From: Kosakonia pseudosacchari
GTDB taxonomy: Bacteria; Pseudomonadota; Gammaproteobacteria; Enterobacterales; Enterobacteriaceae
Assembly (NCBI RefSeq): GCF_900184035.1
Contig: NZ_FXWP01000017.1
Coordinates: 62,001 to 126,000, forward strand
Reading direction: 5' to 3'
DNA length: 64,000 nt
In this document: positions 42,063-52,124 of the stretch, piece by piece
Layout of the letters: each line of letters opens with the position of its first letter
Position numbering within the stretch: position 1 is the first letter of the stretch
Notes under the pieces: model-generated
Told to the model about the DNA's origin: nothing
What the model saw: only the letters and a program-made list of their open reading frames with translations
Database searches by the model: none
Position numbers and translations under genes: made by a program

Positions 42063-43132
42063 ACTCGTTGTCCTGTTTCACCATCAAATAAGTGCAGGTG
42101 ATTTTCCGGCAGATGGAGCCACAGGGTGCTGCCTGCCGTCGGGCGATCCTGATGCGATAAACGCACCACCAGTTTCTGCTCGCCCCAGCGACCATGCGCT
42201 AAGTTATCCGCACCGAGGATCTCCAGCGTGTCCATCACCAGCGGTACACCGCCTGCGGCCTGTGAGCTTAGCGCAATATGTTCCGGGCGGATACCCAGCG
42301 TCATCTTGCGGCCTGCATACCCGCGATAGTACCCGTTGATCGGCAACTCCATGCCGCTCTCCAGCTCAAAGTGCGTACCGGCGCTGCTGATACGACCATC
42401 AAGCAGGTTCATCGCCGGGCTGCCGATAAAGCTCGCCACAAAGCGACTGGCAGGCTTTTCATACACCTCAACCGGCGTACCGATTTGCTCTGCCACGCCT
42501 TTATTCATCACCAGCACGCGTTGCGCCAGCGTCATCGCTTCCACCTGATCGTGGGTAACATACAGCGACGTAGTGTTCAGGCGACGATGCAGCTGTTGCA
42601 GTTCAAGGCGCATTTGTACGCGCAGCTTGGCATCGAGGTTGGAAAGGGGTTCGTCAAACAGAAACACGGCTGGATCGCGGACAATCGCACGGCCCATCGC
42701 CACACGCTGGCGCTGACCGCCGGAAAGTTCGCGCGGGCGACGCTTCAACAGGCCATCCAGTTCGAGAATTCGCGCCGCTTCCGCCACGCGCCCGGCAATA
42801 TGCTCTTTGCCCATGCCGCGAATTTTCAACCCCCACGCCATGTTCTCTTCCACGCTCATGTGCGGGTAGAGCGCATAGTTCTGGAACACCATCGCGATCC
42901 CGCGATCTTTGGGCTCCATTTCGGTGACGCGCTGGGTATCAATCCAGATATCCCCGCTGGTTACGCGCTCCAGGCCTGCGACCATACGCAGCAGCGTTGA
43001 TTTACCACAGCCCGAGGGACCAACCATCACAATAAACTCGCCATCGGCGACATCCAGCGTCAGCGGCTGGATCACCTGGCTTTTGCCGCTGTCCCAACTC
43101 TTGGTGACCGCTTGTAATTTTAATCCTGCCAT
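42059..43132 (-). CDS. ugpC: sn-Glycerol-3-phosphate ABC transporter ATPase UgpC
   Basis: 357-residue MalK-like ATPase. Walker [10 protein letters not shown] (about 37-45), Q-loop, signature [14 protein letters not shown], Walker [16 protein letters not shown] and H-loop VTHDQVEAM are intact. The C-terminal TOBE-like domain follows. ATG 43132 ([13 protein letters not shown]) is the family start. The frame stays open 62 codons upstream through the repeat at 43135-43404, but that extension encodes only repeat sequence. Confidence 0.96.
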   Translation of the reverse strand: MAGLKLQAVTKSWDSGKSQVIQPLTLDVADGEFIVMVGPSGCGKSTLLRMVAGLERVTSGDIWIDTQRVTEMEPKDRGIAMVFQNYALYPHMSVEENMAWGLKIRGMGKEHIAGRVAEAARILELDGLLKRRPRELSGGQRQRVAMGRAIVRDPAVFLFDEPLSNLDAKLRVQMRLELQQLHRRLNTTSLYVTHDQVEAMTLAQRVLVMNKGVAEQIGTPVEVYEKPASRFVASFIGSPAMNLLDGRISSAGTHFELESGMELPINGYYRGYAGRKMTLGIRPEHIALSSQAAGGVPLVMDTLEILGADNLAHGRWGEQKLVVRLSHQDRPTAGSTLWLHLPENHLHLFDGETGQRV

Positions 43133-43134
43133 AT

Positions 43135-43404
43135 AAGGTTGCATCTCTTGATTGTTCGTGAACGTCGCTGGCGGCCATTTTTGCCCAAGGCAAGGCGCGA
43201 GCGGCGAAGTTTGGTGGGCCCAAATAAAACGCGAGTAACGAAGCTTTGGGCAAAAATGGCCCCAGCCCTTCGGGACGCGTGCCGAAACCGCGTACTCTGC
43301 GTTGTCGGATTTGGACATAGGCCCACTATGTCCATCATCCTCCGCCTTGATTATGCGGTTTCAGCTCAGCGTCGACGTCACGCACAATCAAGGGATACAA
43401 CCTA
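43135..43404. repeat. Nested-palindrome element filling the ugpE-ugpC gap
   Basis: Terminal inverted repeats of about 36 bp: the left copy runs 43135-43170 (AAGGTTGCATCTCTTGATTG onward) and the right copy, reversed, runs 43404-43367 (TAGGTTGTATCCCTTGATTG onward). Inside are a perfect 16 bp inverted repeat GGCCATTTTTGCCCAA (43173-43188) and its partner (43246-43261), the hairpin GGACATAG/CTATGTCC (43313-43333), and GAAACCGC/GCGGTTTC (43284-43291 and 43355-43362). It carries no clear protein gene. It may be a dispersed palindromic repeat or a MITE that landed in the operon. Confidence 0.7.
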
Positions 43405-44247
43405 CTTCTCACTGTCGACCAGGCCACGCACAAAGGCGCGCTGCATGGCTAAAACGATAACGACCGGTGGGATCAACGTCAGCAACATAGCTGCCATGAC
43501 CTGGTTCCATTGCGTGGTGCTTTCACCGCTGGCAATCATGCTTTTTACCCCCGCCACGGCGGTGCCAAGATTGACGTCGCTGATAATCAACAGCGGCCAC
43601 AAATACTGGTTCCAGCCGTAGATAAAGGTGATGACGAACAGCGCCGCGAGGTTGGTTTTTGATAGCGGCAACACGATGTCGCGGAAAAAACGCATTGGCG
43701 ATGCGCCATCAATGCGCGCAGCTTCCATCAACTCGTCCGGCAGGGTCATAAAGAACTGTCGGAACAAAAACGTTGCTGTTGCAGAGGCCATCAGCGGTAG
43801 CGTCAAACCGGTATAACTGTCGAGCATTTTCAGGTTCGCTATCACTTCCACCGTTGGGAAAATACGCACTTCAACCGGCAGCATCAGCGTGCAGAAAATC
43901 ATCCAGAAGAAGAGGTTACGCAGCGGAAAGCGGAACCAGACAATGGCGAAGGCCGAGAGCATCGACACGGCGATTTTGCCGACGGTGATGACAAACGCCA
44001 TGATGAAGCTGTTGGTCAGCATCAACCAGAACGGTGCGCTATTCGCGCCAATACCGTTGACCCAGATGTTGCGCAGGTTTTCCCACAAATGGGTGCCGGG
44101 GATCAGCGTCATTGGCGTGTCGTAAACGGCGTTGATATCCAGCGTCGCCGTGACAAAAGCGACATACAGTGGAAACAGCACCACCGCAATCCCGAGAATA
44201 AGCATGATATGGCTGAATAACGTCAGCCCGGGGCGATTCTCAATCAT
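43402..44247 (-). CDS. ugpE: sn-Glycerol-3-phosphate ABC transporter permease UgpE
   Basis: 281-residue inner-membrane permease of the MalG type with six predicted helices. The coupling-loop EAA motif is [20 protein letters not shown]. Length equals that of E. coli UgpE. ATGA overlap with ugpA. Its stop codon falls in the right end of the repeat element. The gap to ugpC is 269 bp, very unusual for an operon whose other junctions overlap. Confidence 0.96.
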   Translation of the reverse strand: MIENRPGLTLFSHIMLILGIAVVLFPLYVAFVTATLDINAVYDTPMTLIPGTHLWENLRNIWVNGIGANSAPFWLMLTNSFIMAFVITVGKIAVSMLSAFAIVWFRFPLRNLFFWMIFCTLMLPVEVRIFPTVEVIANLKMLDSYTGLTLPLMASATATFLFRQFFMTLPDELMEAARIDGASPMRFFRDIVLPLSKTNLAALFVITFIYGWNQYLWPLLIISDVNLGTAVAGVKSMIASGESTTQWNQVMAAMLLTLIPPVVIVLAMQRAFVRGLVDSEK

Positions 44248-45131
44248 TGGTAGCGCACCTTACTTTCAACATAGCGGAACTGAACCACCGTCAGCACTAT
44301 CACCAACACCATCAGCACCACCGACTGCGCCGCAGACGCGGAGAGATCCAGCCCGGCGAAACCTTCACGGTAAATTTTATAAATCAGTGTGGTCGTCGCC
44401 TGAACCGGCCCGCCTGCTGTCGCGGCGTCGATCACCGGGAAGGTGTCGAAGAAAGCGTATACCAGGTTAACCACCAGCAGGAAGAAACTCACCGGCGCAA
44501 TCAGCGGCAGCGACAATTTGAAAAAGCGGCGGATCGGCCCGGCACCGTCAATGGCGGCGGCTTCGACCAGCGAGCGCGGAATCGACTGCAAGGCGGCAAA
44601 GAAAAACAGGAAGTTGTAGCTGATCTGCTTCCATACCGAAGCAAAAACCACGAGGAACATTGCCTGGCCGCTGTTCTGCGCGTGGTTCCAGTCATAGCCA
44701 AACTGCGCCAGGAAATGGGTAAGCAAGCCACGACCGGGGTTAAAGAGAAAAATCCACAGCACAGCGGCAACCGCTGGCGCAACGGCGTAGGGCAACAGCA
44801 TCAGCGTTTGATAAATACGGCTGCCACGCACCACGTTATCCACCAGCGCGGCGAAAAACAGAGAAACCAGCAGGCCGCTAAACGTTACCCACGCGCTAAA
44901 ACGCATGGTGGTCCAGAAGGAGTCCAGGTAATAGCTGTCGTGAAACAACGCGACAAAATTATCCAGCCCGACAAACTGGCTGGAGAGGCCGAACGGATCG
45001 ACATTTTGTACCGAATACCACAGCGCTTCAGCCGCAGGCCAGATAAAGAAAATAAGGGTGATCGCCAGCTGCGGCGCAACCAATAAGTAAGGGAGCCAGC
45101 GCGAACGAAACACCGGACGGGATGAGGACAT
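44244..45131 (-). CDS. ugpA: sn-Glycerol-3-phosphate ABC transporter permease UgpA
   Basis: 295-residue permease (MalF type) with the EAA motif [23 protein letters not shown] 45131 ([20 protein letters not shown]) gives the E. coli length. It lies 100 bp downstream of ugpB, with a REP-like repeat between. Confidence 0.96.
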   Translation of the reverse strand: MSSSRPVFRSRWLPYLLVAPQLAITLIFFIWPAAEALWYSVQNVDPFGLSSQFVGLDNFVALFHDSYYLDSFWTTMRFSAWVTFSGLLVSLFFAALVDNVVRGSRIYQTLMLLPYAVAPAVAAVLWIFLFNPGRGLLTHFLAQFGYDWNHAQNSGQAMFLVVFASVWKQISYNFLFFFAALQSIPRSLVEAAAIDGAGPIRRFFKLSLPLIAPVSFFLLVVNLVYAFFDTFPVIDAATAGGPVQATTTLIYKIYREGFAGLDLSASAAQSVVLMVLVIVLTVVQFRYVESKVRYQ

Positions 45132-45148
45132 AAGCAACTCTTTTCAGA

Positions 45149-45221
45149 TAGGCCGGATAGCAACGGCCTACCGTCAAGTAGGCCGTATTTTGTCTGCCGG
45201 ATCAGCACTGCTCCACCGGCA
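45149..45221. repeat. REP/BIME-like palindromes between ugpB and ugpA
   Basis: TAGGCCG (45149-45155) and CGGCCTA (45164-45170) form one stem. CGGCCTAC (45164-45171) and GTAGGCCG (45178-45185) form an alternative one. TGCCGG/CCGGCA (45195-45200 and 45216-45221) form a further stem. REPs after highly expressed binding-protein genes often limit 3'-to-5' decay, so ugpB mRNA may be stabilised relative to ugpAECQ. Confidence 0.65.
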
Positions 45222-45231
45222 AAGCGCGACA

Positions 45232-46548
45232 TCAAGACTTGGTTGACTGCTCGAAGCGGCGCAGCAGCTGGTTACCACGCTCAACGGCGGAATCCAGCGC
45301 CTGTTGCGGGGTTTTCTTGCCGGTCCATACGCTTTCCAGCTCTTCATCCACCACGGTACGAATCTGCGGCATGTTGCCCAGACGCAGACCTTTGGTGAAC
45401 GCCAACGGCGGCTTGTTCAGCATCTGGCGCGTAGCGATATCTGCGCCCGGGTTCTTGTCATAAAAACCCTCTTTACGCGTCAGATCGTACGCTGCGGTCG
45501 TGATCGGCAGGTAGCCGGTTTTCTGGTGCCATTCCGCTGCGTTTTCCGGTTTCGCCAGGAAGTCGAGGAACTGGGCAACGCCTTTGTAAGTGGCATTGTC
45601 TTTACCCTGCATCACCCACAGGCTCGCACCGCCGATAATGGCGTTCTGCGGCGCACCTTTCACGGTGGCATCATACGGCATCATCCCCACGCCATAATTG
45701 AATTTGGCGTAATGGCGAATATCTGCCAGCGAGCCAGAAGAGGCGGTGGTAATGGCGCAATCGCCGTTATAGAACTTCTCAGTGGACTCATCTTTACGGC
45801 CGAAGTAGCTGAAGTCGCCTTTTTTGTTCAGCTCTTCCAGCATGGCGATGTGTTTCACCTGCTCCGGCTTGTTGAACTCCAGCACCGCGTCAGTACCGTC
45901 AAAGCCGTTATTTTTGGTAGCGACCGGCAGGCCATGCCAGGCGCTGAAGTTTTCAATCTGGATCCAGCCCTGCCAGCCGCTGGCGTAACCACATTTCATC
46001 CCGGCCGCTTTCAGCTTAGCGGTGTACTCGGCCAGGTCCTGCCAGGTTTTCGGCGGCTGATCCGGGTTCAGGCCCGCTTTTTTAAAGGCGTCTTTGTTGT
46101 AATACAGCACGGGTGTAGAGCTGTTAAACGGCTGAGAGAGCAAATGACCCGTTTTAGAATCGGTGTAGTAACCCGCAACGGTCGGTACAAACTGGCTTTC
46201 ATCAAAGTTGATACCCGCGTCTTTAAACACCTGGTAGACCGGTTTGATCGCTTTAGACGCCATCATGGTGGCCGTACCCACTTCATAAACCTGTAGAATT
46301 GCCGGCGCGTTACCGGTACGGAAGGCCGCAATACCCGCGCTCAGGCTCTGCTCGTAGTTGCCTTTATAGATCGGTACGATTTTGTAATCCGGGTGGGTGT
46401 CATTGAAACGTTGCGCCAGGGAGTCAACTTCTTTACCTAACTCCCCTTCCATTGAATGCCAGAACGGAATGGTGGTTACCGCCATGGCGTTGCCTGCAAA
46501 GACTAACCCCATCGCCAGACCCAAAGCTGTATGTCGTAACGTTGTCAT
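45232..46548 (-). CDS. ugpB: sn-Glycerol-3-phosphate-binding protein UgpB
   Basis: 438-residue periplasmic binding protein for glycerol-3-phosphate and glycerophosphodiesters. It has a signal peptide of about 23 residues ([20 protein letters not shown] then AMA). The mature start [20 protein letters not shown] is typical of the family. Length equals that of E. coli UgpB. It is the first and promoter-proximal gene of ugpBAECQ, below a Pho box. Confidence 0.97.
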   Translation of the reverse strand: MTTLRHTALGLAMGLVFAGNAMAVTTIPFWHSMEGELGKEVDSLAQRFNDTHPDYKIVPIYKGNYEQSLSAGIAAFRTGNAPAILQVYEVGTATMMASKAIKPVYQVFKDAGINFDESQFVPTVAGYYTDSKTGHLLSQPFNSSTPVLYYNKDAFKKAGLNPDQPPKTWQDLAEYTAKLKAAGMKCGYASGWQGWIQIENFSAWHGLPVATKNNGFDGTDAVLEFNKPEQVKHIAMLEELNKKGDFSYFGRKDESTEKFYNGDCAITTASSGSLADIRHYAKFNYGVGMMPYDATVKGAPQNAIIGGASLWVMQGKDNATYKGVAQFLDFLAKPENAAEWHQKTGYLPITTAAYDLTRKEGFYDKNPGADIATRQMLNKPPLAFTKGLRLGNMPQIRTVVDEELESVWTGKKTPQQALDSAVERGNQLLRRFEQSTKS

Positions 46549-46644
46549 TGTGCTCTCTCTTGTTATGCGGGATGCGCGATTTCACGCGTTTTTATGCTCG
46601 CGAGGTAACATGACATGCTCGAATTACAGAAAAATAACCATTTA

Positions 46645-46662
46645 ATTACAAATAGATGACAG
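46645..46662 (-). promoter_or_regulatory. Pho box at the ugp promoter
   Basis: On the minus strand CTGTCATCTATTTGTAAT matches the PhoB box CTGTCATAAATCTGTCAT at 14 of 18 positions. It lies about 97 bp upstream of ugpB. A further box-like stretch lies closer to the gene. This predicts phosphate-starvation induction. Confidence 0.72.
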
Positions 46663-46751
46663 CCAGGCGTCAAAAAAATGTCGTCTGGATGATGGTACGG
46701 TGAAGGAAAAATGGCGGTTAATGGGTGGTGCCGTCGCGCTTTAGAAAGGAA

Positions 46752-46784
46752 AAAGGGCTTCCCTGTTAAACAGAGAAGCCCTTT
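46752..46784. repeat. Strong palindrome between ugpB and hok
   Basis: AAAGGGCTTCCCTG and CAGAGAAGCCCTTT form a 14-bp stem with one mismatch, loop TTAAA. No T run follows. It may be a terminator or an insulator between hok and the ugp promoter. The 309 bp hok-ugpB gap holds this and the Pho box. Confidence 0.6.
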
Positions 46785-46823
46785 ATAAAGGCGCCAAGAG
46801 GTATGCACATTACCGTTTCCCTT

Positions 46824-46848
46824 GAAAAGGCAGGGATTTCTCCCTGCC
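46824..46848 (-). terminator. 3' hairpin of the hok transcript
   Basis: On the minus strand GGCAGGGA-GAAA-TCCCTGCC is followed by TTTTC. It lies 9 bp after the hok stop. In R1-type hok mRNA a similarly placed 3' hairpin forms the processing and fold-back region. Confidence 0.72.
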
Positions 46849-46857
46849 TCCAGGTTG

Positions 46858-47016
46858 CTACTTACCGGATTCGTAAGCCATGAAAGCCGCGACCTCGCGG
46901 AACCCATCTTTGTAACGAATTTCGCACAGCGATTTCCGTGTCAGATAAGTGAATATCAGCAGTGTGAAACACACGATAAACACACACCAGATAAGGGTTC
47001 CTTGCGGTAGCTTCAT
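46858..47016 (-). CDS. hok: Hok-family type I toxin, small membrane-damaging protein
   Basis: 52-residue toxin that inserts in the inner membrane and collapses its potential when expressed. An N-terminal hydrophobic helix (about 7-25) is followed by [20 protein letters not shown], and the protein ends FMAYESGK. It differs from the plasmid R1 Hok sequence I remember at only a handful of positions, and it is less like the divergent E. coli chromosomal HokB or HokC. ATG 47016 has AAGGAG about 15-20 bp upstream but translation is expected to be coupled to mok, whose frame is the same. Type I regulation by sok is inferred from the leader. Confidence 0.93.
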   Translation of the reverse strand: MKLPQGTLIWCVFIVCFTLLIFTYLTRKSLCEIRYKDGFREVAAFMAYESGK

Positions 47017-47073
47017 AACCTGCGGCTCCTTGCCTTTCGGCGGGTAAGAGGCTACTCTACATGTGACTAGCAT
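46858..47073 (-). CDS. mok: Mok, in-frame longer product coupled to hok
   Basis: 71 codons from ATG 47073 ([19 protein letters not shown], then Hok). It ends at the same stop as hok. MokC of E. coli also starts MLNTCRV and is an in-frame extension of HokC, so the arrangement is the expected one. Mok translation opens the hok ribosome binding site; the Mok product itself may have no role. Sok is expected to block mok translation. Confidence 0.7.
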   Translation of the reverse strand: MLVTCRVASYPPKGKEPQVMKLPQGTLIWCVFIVCFTLLIFTYLTRKSLCEIRYKDGFREVAAFMAYESGK

Positions 47074-47075
47074 AT

Positions 47076-47128
47076 AGACAGGCCTCGTTGGTTAATTGAA
47101 AAATGACCTTCGGGGCTTTCTTCTTTCT
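47076..47128 (+). ncRNA. sok: Sok antisense RNA
   Basis: The plus-strand segment has the R1 Sok architecture. GCCTCGTTGGTTAATT can pair with AAATGACCTTCGGGGC, and the pyrimidine tail TTTCTTCTTTC follows. It starts opposite the mok start codon and is fully complementary to the hok leader. The 5' end near 47076-47080 is inferred from a CATATA-like -10. It would be the labile antitoxin of the pair. The exact ends are not known. Confidence 0.68.
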
Positions 47129-47150
47129 GCCGCACAACTTTTTACCGTCA

Positions 47151-47185
47151 TGAGGCAAAAAGCCTCAAGCGCCACCCGCATCATA
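47151..47185 (-). promoter_or_regulatory. hok promoter -10 and 5' metastable hairpin
   Basis: On the minus strand TATGAT (rc of 47180-47185) is 6 bp before a likely start G at 47173. The RNA would begin GGCGCTTGAGGCTTTTTGCC. TGAGGC/GCCTCA (47151-47167) is the first hairpin, as in R1 hok mRNA. No good -35 is visible. Confidence 0.65.
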
Positions 47186-47230
47186 TCCCATCAAGCCGTC
47201 CGGTCGCATCGCAGGAAAACGTTTTTAAGA

Positions 47231-47260
47231 CAAAAAACCGGTCCTTGCGAGACCGGTTTA
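47231..47260 (-). terminator. Rho-independent terminator of the liv operon
   Basis: On the minus strand AAACCGGTC-TCGCAAG-GACCGGTTTTTT forms a 9 bp stem with a six-T tract. It lies just after the livF stop. Confidence 0.92.
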
Positions 47261-47280
47261 AATACTATTACATCAACGAG

Positions 47281-47994
47281 TTACCCGCCCAGATAAGCGC
47301 TGCGCACCGCTTCGTTCGCCAGTAACGCGTCGCCGGTATCTTCCAGCACGACATGACCGTTTTCCAGCACATACCCACGATCGGCGAGCTTCAGCGCCTG
47401 GTTGGCGTTCTGCTCCACCAGGAAGATGGTCATCCCTTCTTTTCGCAGTTGCTCAATGGTGTCGAAAATTTGCTGAATAATGATCGGTGCAAGACCCAGC
47501 GAGGGTTCATCGAGCAGTAACAAACGCGGCTGGCTCATCAGCGCACGACCAATCGCCAGCATCTGCTGTTCGCCGCCGGACATGGTGCCAGCACGCTGGA
47601 TGCGGCGCTCATGCAGGCGTGGAAACAGTTCATACACCCTTTGAATGCGCGTCTGATACTGCTCACGATCGGCGAAAAAACCACCCATCGCCAGGTTCTC
47701 TTCCACGGTCATTCGCGAAAAGACGCGGCGACCTTCCGGCACAATTGCCACGGCTTCACGCATGATCTTCGCGGTCTGCCAGTCGGTAATGTCTTTGCCA
47801 TCAAACACAATACGCCCGCTGCTGGCGCGCGGGTCGCCGCACAACGTGCCGAGCAGCGTGGTTTTCCCCGCGCCGTTGGCACCAATTAGCGTCACGATCT
47901 CGCCCTGGTTAATATGCAGGCTGACATCATGCAGCGCCTGGATTTTGCCGTAGTGAGCGCTAACTTTGTCAAAAGATAACATCGCGTTTTCCAT
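47281..47994 (-). CDS. livF: High-affinity branched-chain amino acid ABC ATPase LivF
   Basis: 237-residue ATPase. Walker A GANGAGKTT, signature MSGGEQQMLAIGRAL and Walker B LLLLDEPSLGLAP are intact. ATG 47994 (MENAMLSFDKVSAHYG) gives the E. coli length and sits 1 bp after the livG stop. It is the last gene of livKHMGF. Confidence 0.97.
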   Translation of the reverse strand: MENAMLSFDKVSAHYGKIQALHDVSLHINQGEIVTLIGANGAGKTTLLGTLCGDPRASSGRIVFDGKDITDWQTAKIMREAVAIVPEGRRVFSRMTVEENLAMGGFFADREQYQTRIQRVYELFPRLHERRIQRAGTMSGGEQQMLAIGRALMSQPRLLLLDEPSLGLAPIIIQQIFDTIEQLRKEGMTIFLVEQNANQALKLADRGYVLENGHVVLEDTGDALLANEAVRSAYLGG

Positions 47995-47995
47995 C

Positions 47996-48763
47996 TTATG
48001 CCTCACCAAGGTATGCGCGGATCACGTCCGGGTTGTTACGAATCTCTTCCGGCGTCCCGTTCGCCAGCGGCGTGCCCTGGTTCACCACATAAATCCGGTC
48101 GGAAATGCCCATCACCAGCTTCATATCATGCTCAATCAGCAGGATGGTGGTGTTGTGATGATTACGCAGCTCGACAATCAGCTCATCCAGCTCTTTGGTC
48201 TCTTTCGGGTTCAGACCGGCGGCCGGCTCATCAAGCATCAGGATTTCCGGCTGCGTCACCATGCAGCGCACAATCTCCAGACGGCGCTGATCGCCATAAG
48301 CGAGGTTGCTGGCCTGCCGGTTAGCGTGCGCTAACAAACCAATACGATCCAGCCAGGTTGCGGCGCGGTCCAGCGCTTCACTCTGCGCGCGGCGAAACGC
48401 CGGCGTTTTGAGCAAACCGGAGAACACCCCGGTTTTGAGCTGCTGATGTTGCCCTACCAGCAGGTTTTCAATCACCGTCATTTCGCGAAACAGACGCACA
48501 TGCTGGAACGTCCGCACCACGCCCATGCGGGCGATTTGCTGTCCTGGCAGCCCTTCCAGGTGCTGGTCACGCAGCATAATGGTGCCGCCCGTCGGTTTAT
48601 AGAAACCGGTCAGGCAGTTAAACACGGTGGTTTTACCCGCGCCGTTCGGGCCGATCAGCGAAACGATCTCCTGCGGACGCAGTTCCAACGACACGTTGTT
48701 GACAGCCAGCAGACCGCCAAAGCGCATCATCAGGCCGTTTACGGATAACAGTGGCTGACTCAT
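47996..48763 (-). CDS. livG: High-affinity branched-chain amino acid ABC ATPase LivG
   Basis: 255-residue ATPase with Walker [10 protein letters not shown], signature [15 protein letters not shown] and Walker [12 protein letters not shown]. Length equals that of E. coli LivG. It overlaps livM by 4 bp and is 1 bp before livF. Confidence 0.97.
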   Translation of the reverse strand: MSQPLLSVNGLMMRFGGLLAVNNVSLELRPQEIVSLIGPNGAGKTTVFNCLTGFYKPTGGTIMLRDQHLEGLPGQQIARMGVVRTFQHVRLFREMTVIENLLVGQHQQLKTGVFSGLLKTPAFRRAQSEALDRAATWLDRIGLLAHANRQASNLAYGDQRRLEIVRCMVTQPEILMLDEPAAGLNPKETKELDELIVELRNHHNTTILLIEHDMKLVMGISDRIYVVNQGTPLANGTPEEIRNNPDVIRAYLGEA

Positions 48764-50037
48764 GCCTGCTCTCCTTTCGCTTGCCCGTTTTTCAATTTCA
48801 ACTGCGGACGGGTCATCGGCAGCAAGCCTTGCGGACGCCAGATCATCATCAGTACCATCAAACCACCCAGCATCAACATGCTGTATTCATTAAAGTCACG
48901 CATCAACTCGCGGGAAACCACCAGCAGGATAGCCGCGAGGATCACCGCAAACTGCGACCCCATACCGCCCAGCACCACAATCGCCAGCACAAACGCTGAT
49001 TCGGCGAAAGTGAACGATTCCGGGCTGACAAAGCCCTGGCGCGCAGCAAACAGCGTACCGGCAAAACCGGCGAACGCGGCGCTGATGGTAAACGCCGTCA
49101 GCTTAATGCGTGTCGGGTTCAGGCCGAGCGAGCGGCAGGCGATTTCATCTTCACGCAGCGCTTCCCACGCGCGTCCCAGCGGCATACGCAGCAGGCGGTT
49201 AATCACAAACAGCGTCAGCACCACCAGCAGCAGCGCCACCAGATAGAGGAACACCACGCGGTCACTGGGATCGTATTCAACATGGAAGAAATTGCTGAAC
49301 GTATCCCAGCCACCTTCACGAGCGGTACGGCTGAACTCCAGACCGAACAGGGTCGGTTTGGGGATCTGGCTGATGCCGTTCGGGCCACCGGTTATTTCGG
49401 TGTTGTTCAACAGCAAGATACGGACGATTTCGCCGAAGCCCAGCGTCACAATCGCCAGGTAATCACCGCGCAGACGCAGCACCGGGAAGCCCAACAGGAA
49501 ACCGGCGGCAGCGGAAACCAGCCCCGCCAGCGGCAGGCACGTCCAGAAACCCAGGCCGTAATAGTGGTTGAGCAGCGCAAAGGTGTACGCGCCGATGGCG
49601 TAGAAACCGCCGTAACCCAGCACCAGCAAACCGGAAAGCCCGACCACCACGTTCAGCCCGAGGCCGAGGATGATATAGATCATCGTCATGGTGGCGATAT
49701 CCACCGTGCCGCGTGAAACGACAAACGGCCACGCCACTGCAATCACCAGCAGCGCCAACAGGAACAACTTCTGTTTAAGCGTAGAGCCATCAATCGCCGG
49801 CAGCACGAATTTCGGCCCGGAAACGCCCTTCAGGCTTTTCTGGAATACAGGTCGCAGCACCTGGAAGAAAAACACCACCGCCGTGCCGATAAAGATCCAC
49901 TGCCAGCGAATATCCGCCGCGGTATCGACCACCAGCCTGGTGCCGTTCAGCTCCAGTTGAACGCCCATAAAGACGCTCGCCAGCACGAAAAACATCGCCG
50001 CGGAGAGCAGCGCCAGCGCAAAATGCATCGGTTTCAT
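48760..50037 (-). CDS. livM: Branched-chain amino acid ABC permease LivM
   Basis: 425-residue inner-membrane permease with many hydrophobic segments. The coupling region [20 protein letters not shown] is present. Length equals that of E. coli LivM. It overlaps livH and livG by 4 bp each (ATGA), so the operon is translationally coupled. Confidence 0.97.
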   Translation of the reverse strand: MKPMHFALALLSAAMFFVLASVFMGVQLELNGTRLVVDTAADIRWQWIFIGTAVVFFFQVLRPVFQKSLKGVSGPKFVLPAIDGSTLKQKLFLLALLVIAVAWPFVVSRGTVDIATMTMIYIILGLGLNVVVGLSGLLVLGYGGFYAIGAYTFALLNHYYGLGFWTCLPLAGLVSAAAGFLLGFPVLRLRGDYLAIVTLGFGEIVRILLLNNTEITGGPNGISQIPKPTLFGLEFSRTAREGGWDTFSNFFHVEYDPSDRVVFLYLVALLLVVLTLFVINRLLRMPLGRAWEALREDEIACRSLGLNPTRIKLTAFTISAAFAGFAGTLFAARQGFVSPESFTFAESAFVLAIVVLGGMGSQFAVILAAILLVVSRELMRDFNEYSMLMLGGLMVLMMIWRPQGLLPMTRPQLKLKNGQAKGEQA

Positions 50038-50960
50038 ACTTTTTCAACCTCCGGGCGGCCGAGGATACCGGTCGGCATCACCAGCAACACCACTATCAAC
50101 AGCGCGAACGACACCACATCTTTGTATTCGGTGCTCAGATACGCCGAAGAGAGGGATTCGGCGACACCCAGAATCAGGCCGCCAATCATCGCGCCCGGAA
50201 TGCTACCGATACCGCCCAGCACTGCGGCAGTAAACGCTTTCATCCCGGCCATAAAACCGATATACGGGTTGATAACGCCATAGAACTGACCAAGCAGTAC
50301 GCCCGCTACCGCCGCCATCGCCGCGCCGATCACAAAGGTCAGCGCGATAACACGGTCAGTGTTGATACCCAACAGGCTGGCCATTTTCAGGTCTTCCGCA
50401 CAGGCGCGACAAGCACGCCCCATACGGGAATAGCGGATAAACAGCGTCAGCGCCAGCATGGCAACGAAGGTCACAATCCAGATAACCAGCTGCATCGTCG
50501 TGATGCTTGCCGAAAAGTGTTCACTGCTGCCGACAACCCACTGGCCGTTAAACAGGCTTGGTAGCGCCACATCGCGGGAGCCTTCTGTCAGGCTGACGTA
50601 GTTTTGCAGGAAGATAGACATGCCGATGGCGGAAATCAGCGCAATCAAGCGTTTGGAGTTACGCACCGGGCGATACGCCACTCGCTCAATACTCCAGCCG
50701 TAAGCGCTGGCAATGATAATGGCACCGACGAAACCGGCTGCGACCAGCAGCCAGCTGGAGTCGATACCTATCATCATCAGCGCGGCGATGATCATAAAGG
50801 AGACATAACTGCCGATCATGTAGACCTCGCCGTGGGCGAAGTTGATCATGCCGATAATGCCATAAACCATGGTGTAACCAATGGCGATCAATGCATAGGT
50901 GCTTCCCAGCGTGACGCCGTTAAACATCTGCTGCAAGAAATAAAGAAACTGCTCGGACAT
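50034..50960 (-). CDS. livH: Branched-chain amino acid ABC permease LivH
   Basis: 308-residue permease with the usual hydrophobic repeats and the coupling region [23 protein letters not shown] 50960 ([20 protein letters not shown]) gives the E. coli length. Forms the channel with LivM for LivJ and LivK. It is 54 bp after livK. Confidence 0.97.
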   Translation of the reverse strand: MSEQFLYFLQQMFNGVTLGSTYALIAIGYTMVYGIIGMINFAHGEVYMIGSYVSFMIIAALMMIGIDSSWLLVAAGFVGAIIIASAYGWSIERVAYRPVRNSKRLIALISAIGMSIFLQNYVSLTEGSRDVALPSLFNGQWVVGSSEHFSASITTMQLVIWIVTFVAMLALTLFIRYSRMGRACRACAEDLKMASLLGINTDRVIALTFVIGAAMAAVAGVLLGQFYGVINPYIGFMAGMKAFTAAVLGGIGSIPGAMIGGLILGVAESLSSAYLSTEYKDVVSFALLIVVLLVMPTGILGRPEVEKV

Positions 50961-51014
50961 AACGTAACCTTCTAAAATCTCTCCGAACATTGCGCCCAGA
51001 GAGAGGGATGACAG

Positions 51015-52124
51015 TTATTTCGCCACGGACGACGAACCATCGGCGTGCCATTGGAATACACCGAATTCAAATCCTTTCAGATCGCCTTTTTCATCCCAGT
51101 TCAGCGGCCCAATCACGGTTTTAGCCCCGTTGGCTTTTAAATCTTTAATCAGCGCCAGCGGCTCACTGCTGCCGGTGCGCTCCAGCGCAGTGGCCAGCGA
51201 TTGCACGGCGGCGTAGGTGATCCACACATACGGCCCGCTCGGATCTTTCTTCTGGGCTTTCAGCGCATCGACAATGCTCTGGTTCGCCGGATCCTGGTCA
51301 TAACGCTTCGGCATCGTCACCAGCATGCCTTCTGCCGCAGACCCCGCGATATTCGACAGCGAGGCATTGCCCACGCCTTCCGGCCCCATAAACTGGGTTT
51401 TCAGACCGCTGGCGCGCGCCTGGCGCAGGATTTGCCCCATCTCCGGGTAATAACCACCGTAGTAGACAAAGTCGATATTTTCTTTTTGCAGACGCGCCAC
51501 CAGCGCAGAAAAATCCTTCTCGCCAGCGGTAATACCGTCAAAGAACACCACATTCGCGCCGCCTGCTTTCAGCCCTTCCTGCACGGAGCGTGCAAGGCCT
51601 TCGCCGTACTGCTGCTTATCGTGAATGATGGCAATACGCTGCGGTTTCACGGTGTTCAGGATGTACTTCGCGGCGGTTGGTCCCTGCGAGGAGTCCAGCC
51701 CGGCGGTTCGCATAATGTGTTGATAGCCGCGCTGAGTCAGCTCCGGGTTGGTCGCGCCGGGCGTGATCATCAGGATACCTTCGTCTTCGTAGATGTCCGA
51801 TGCGGGCTGCGTTGATGATGAGCAAAGATGGCCAATTACATATTTCACACCGTCGTTGACGATTTTGTTCGCCACGGCAACGGCTTGTTTTGGGTCGCAG
51901 GCGTCGTCATATTCCACGGCGACCAGGTTGTCGCCCATGATCCCGCCCTTAGCGTTGATATCGTGGATAGCCTGGCGCGCGCCGTTGAACTCCATATCGC
52001 CCCACTGGGCAACCGGACCGGACATCGCACCGACAACCGCTACCTTAATATCCTTCGCTATGGCCGCGTGAGACATCGCAAGTGCTACCATCCCCGCGAT
52101 TAATGTCTTCGCGTTCCTTTTCAT
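51015..52124 (-). CDS. livK: Leucine-specific binding protein LivK
   Basis: 369-residue periplasmic binding protein. A signal peptide ([20 protein letters not shown] then AIA) precedes the mature [20 protein letters not shown]. Length equals that of E. coli LivK. It is the first gene of livKHMGF. LivJ at 53220-54323 is a close paralogue. The LivK/LivJ call rests on position and on matches such as PVAQWGD versus PVAQYGD. Confidence 0.94.
   Translation of the reverse strand: MKRNAKTLIAGMVALAMSHAAIAKDIKVAVVGAMSGPVAQWGDMEFNGARQAIHDINAKGGIMGDNLVAVEYDDACDPKQAVAVANKIVNDGVKYVIGHLCSSSTQPASDIYEDEGILMITPGATNPELTQRGYQHIMRTAGLDSSQGPTAAKYILNTVKPQRIAIIHDKQQYGEGLARSVQEGLKAGGANVVFFDGITAGEKDFSALVARLQKENIDFVYYGGYYPEMGQILRQARASGLKTQFMGPEGVGNASLSNIAGSAAEGMLVTMPKRYDQDPANQSIVDALKAQKKDPSGPYVWITYAAVQSLATALERTGSSEPLALIKDLKANGAKTVIGPLNWDEKGDLKGFEFGVFQWHADGSSSVAK

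Noticed and set aside
43133..43318. 62-codon N-terminal extension of UgpC
   Set aside because: The family start MAGLKLQ is at 43132 and the extension is translated from the repeat element; it would prefix an otherwise normal-length ATPase.
43139..43621. 160-codon frame on the plus strand over the ugp repeat element
   Set aside because: It runs from the repeat into the antisense of ugpE, has no homology I recognise and includes only palindrome-derived sequence at its start.
45304..46296. Open frame of 330 codons antisense to ugpB
   Set aside because: Shadow of ugpB. No domain is visible.
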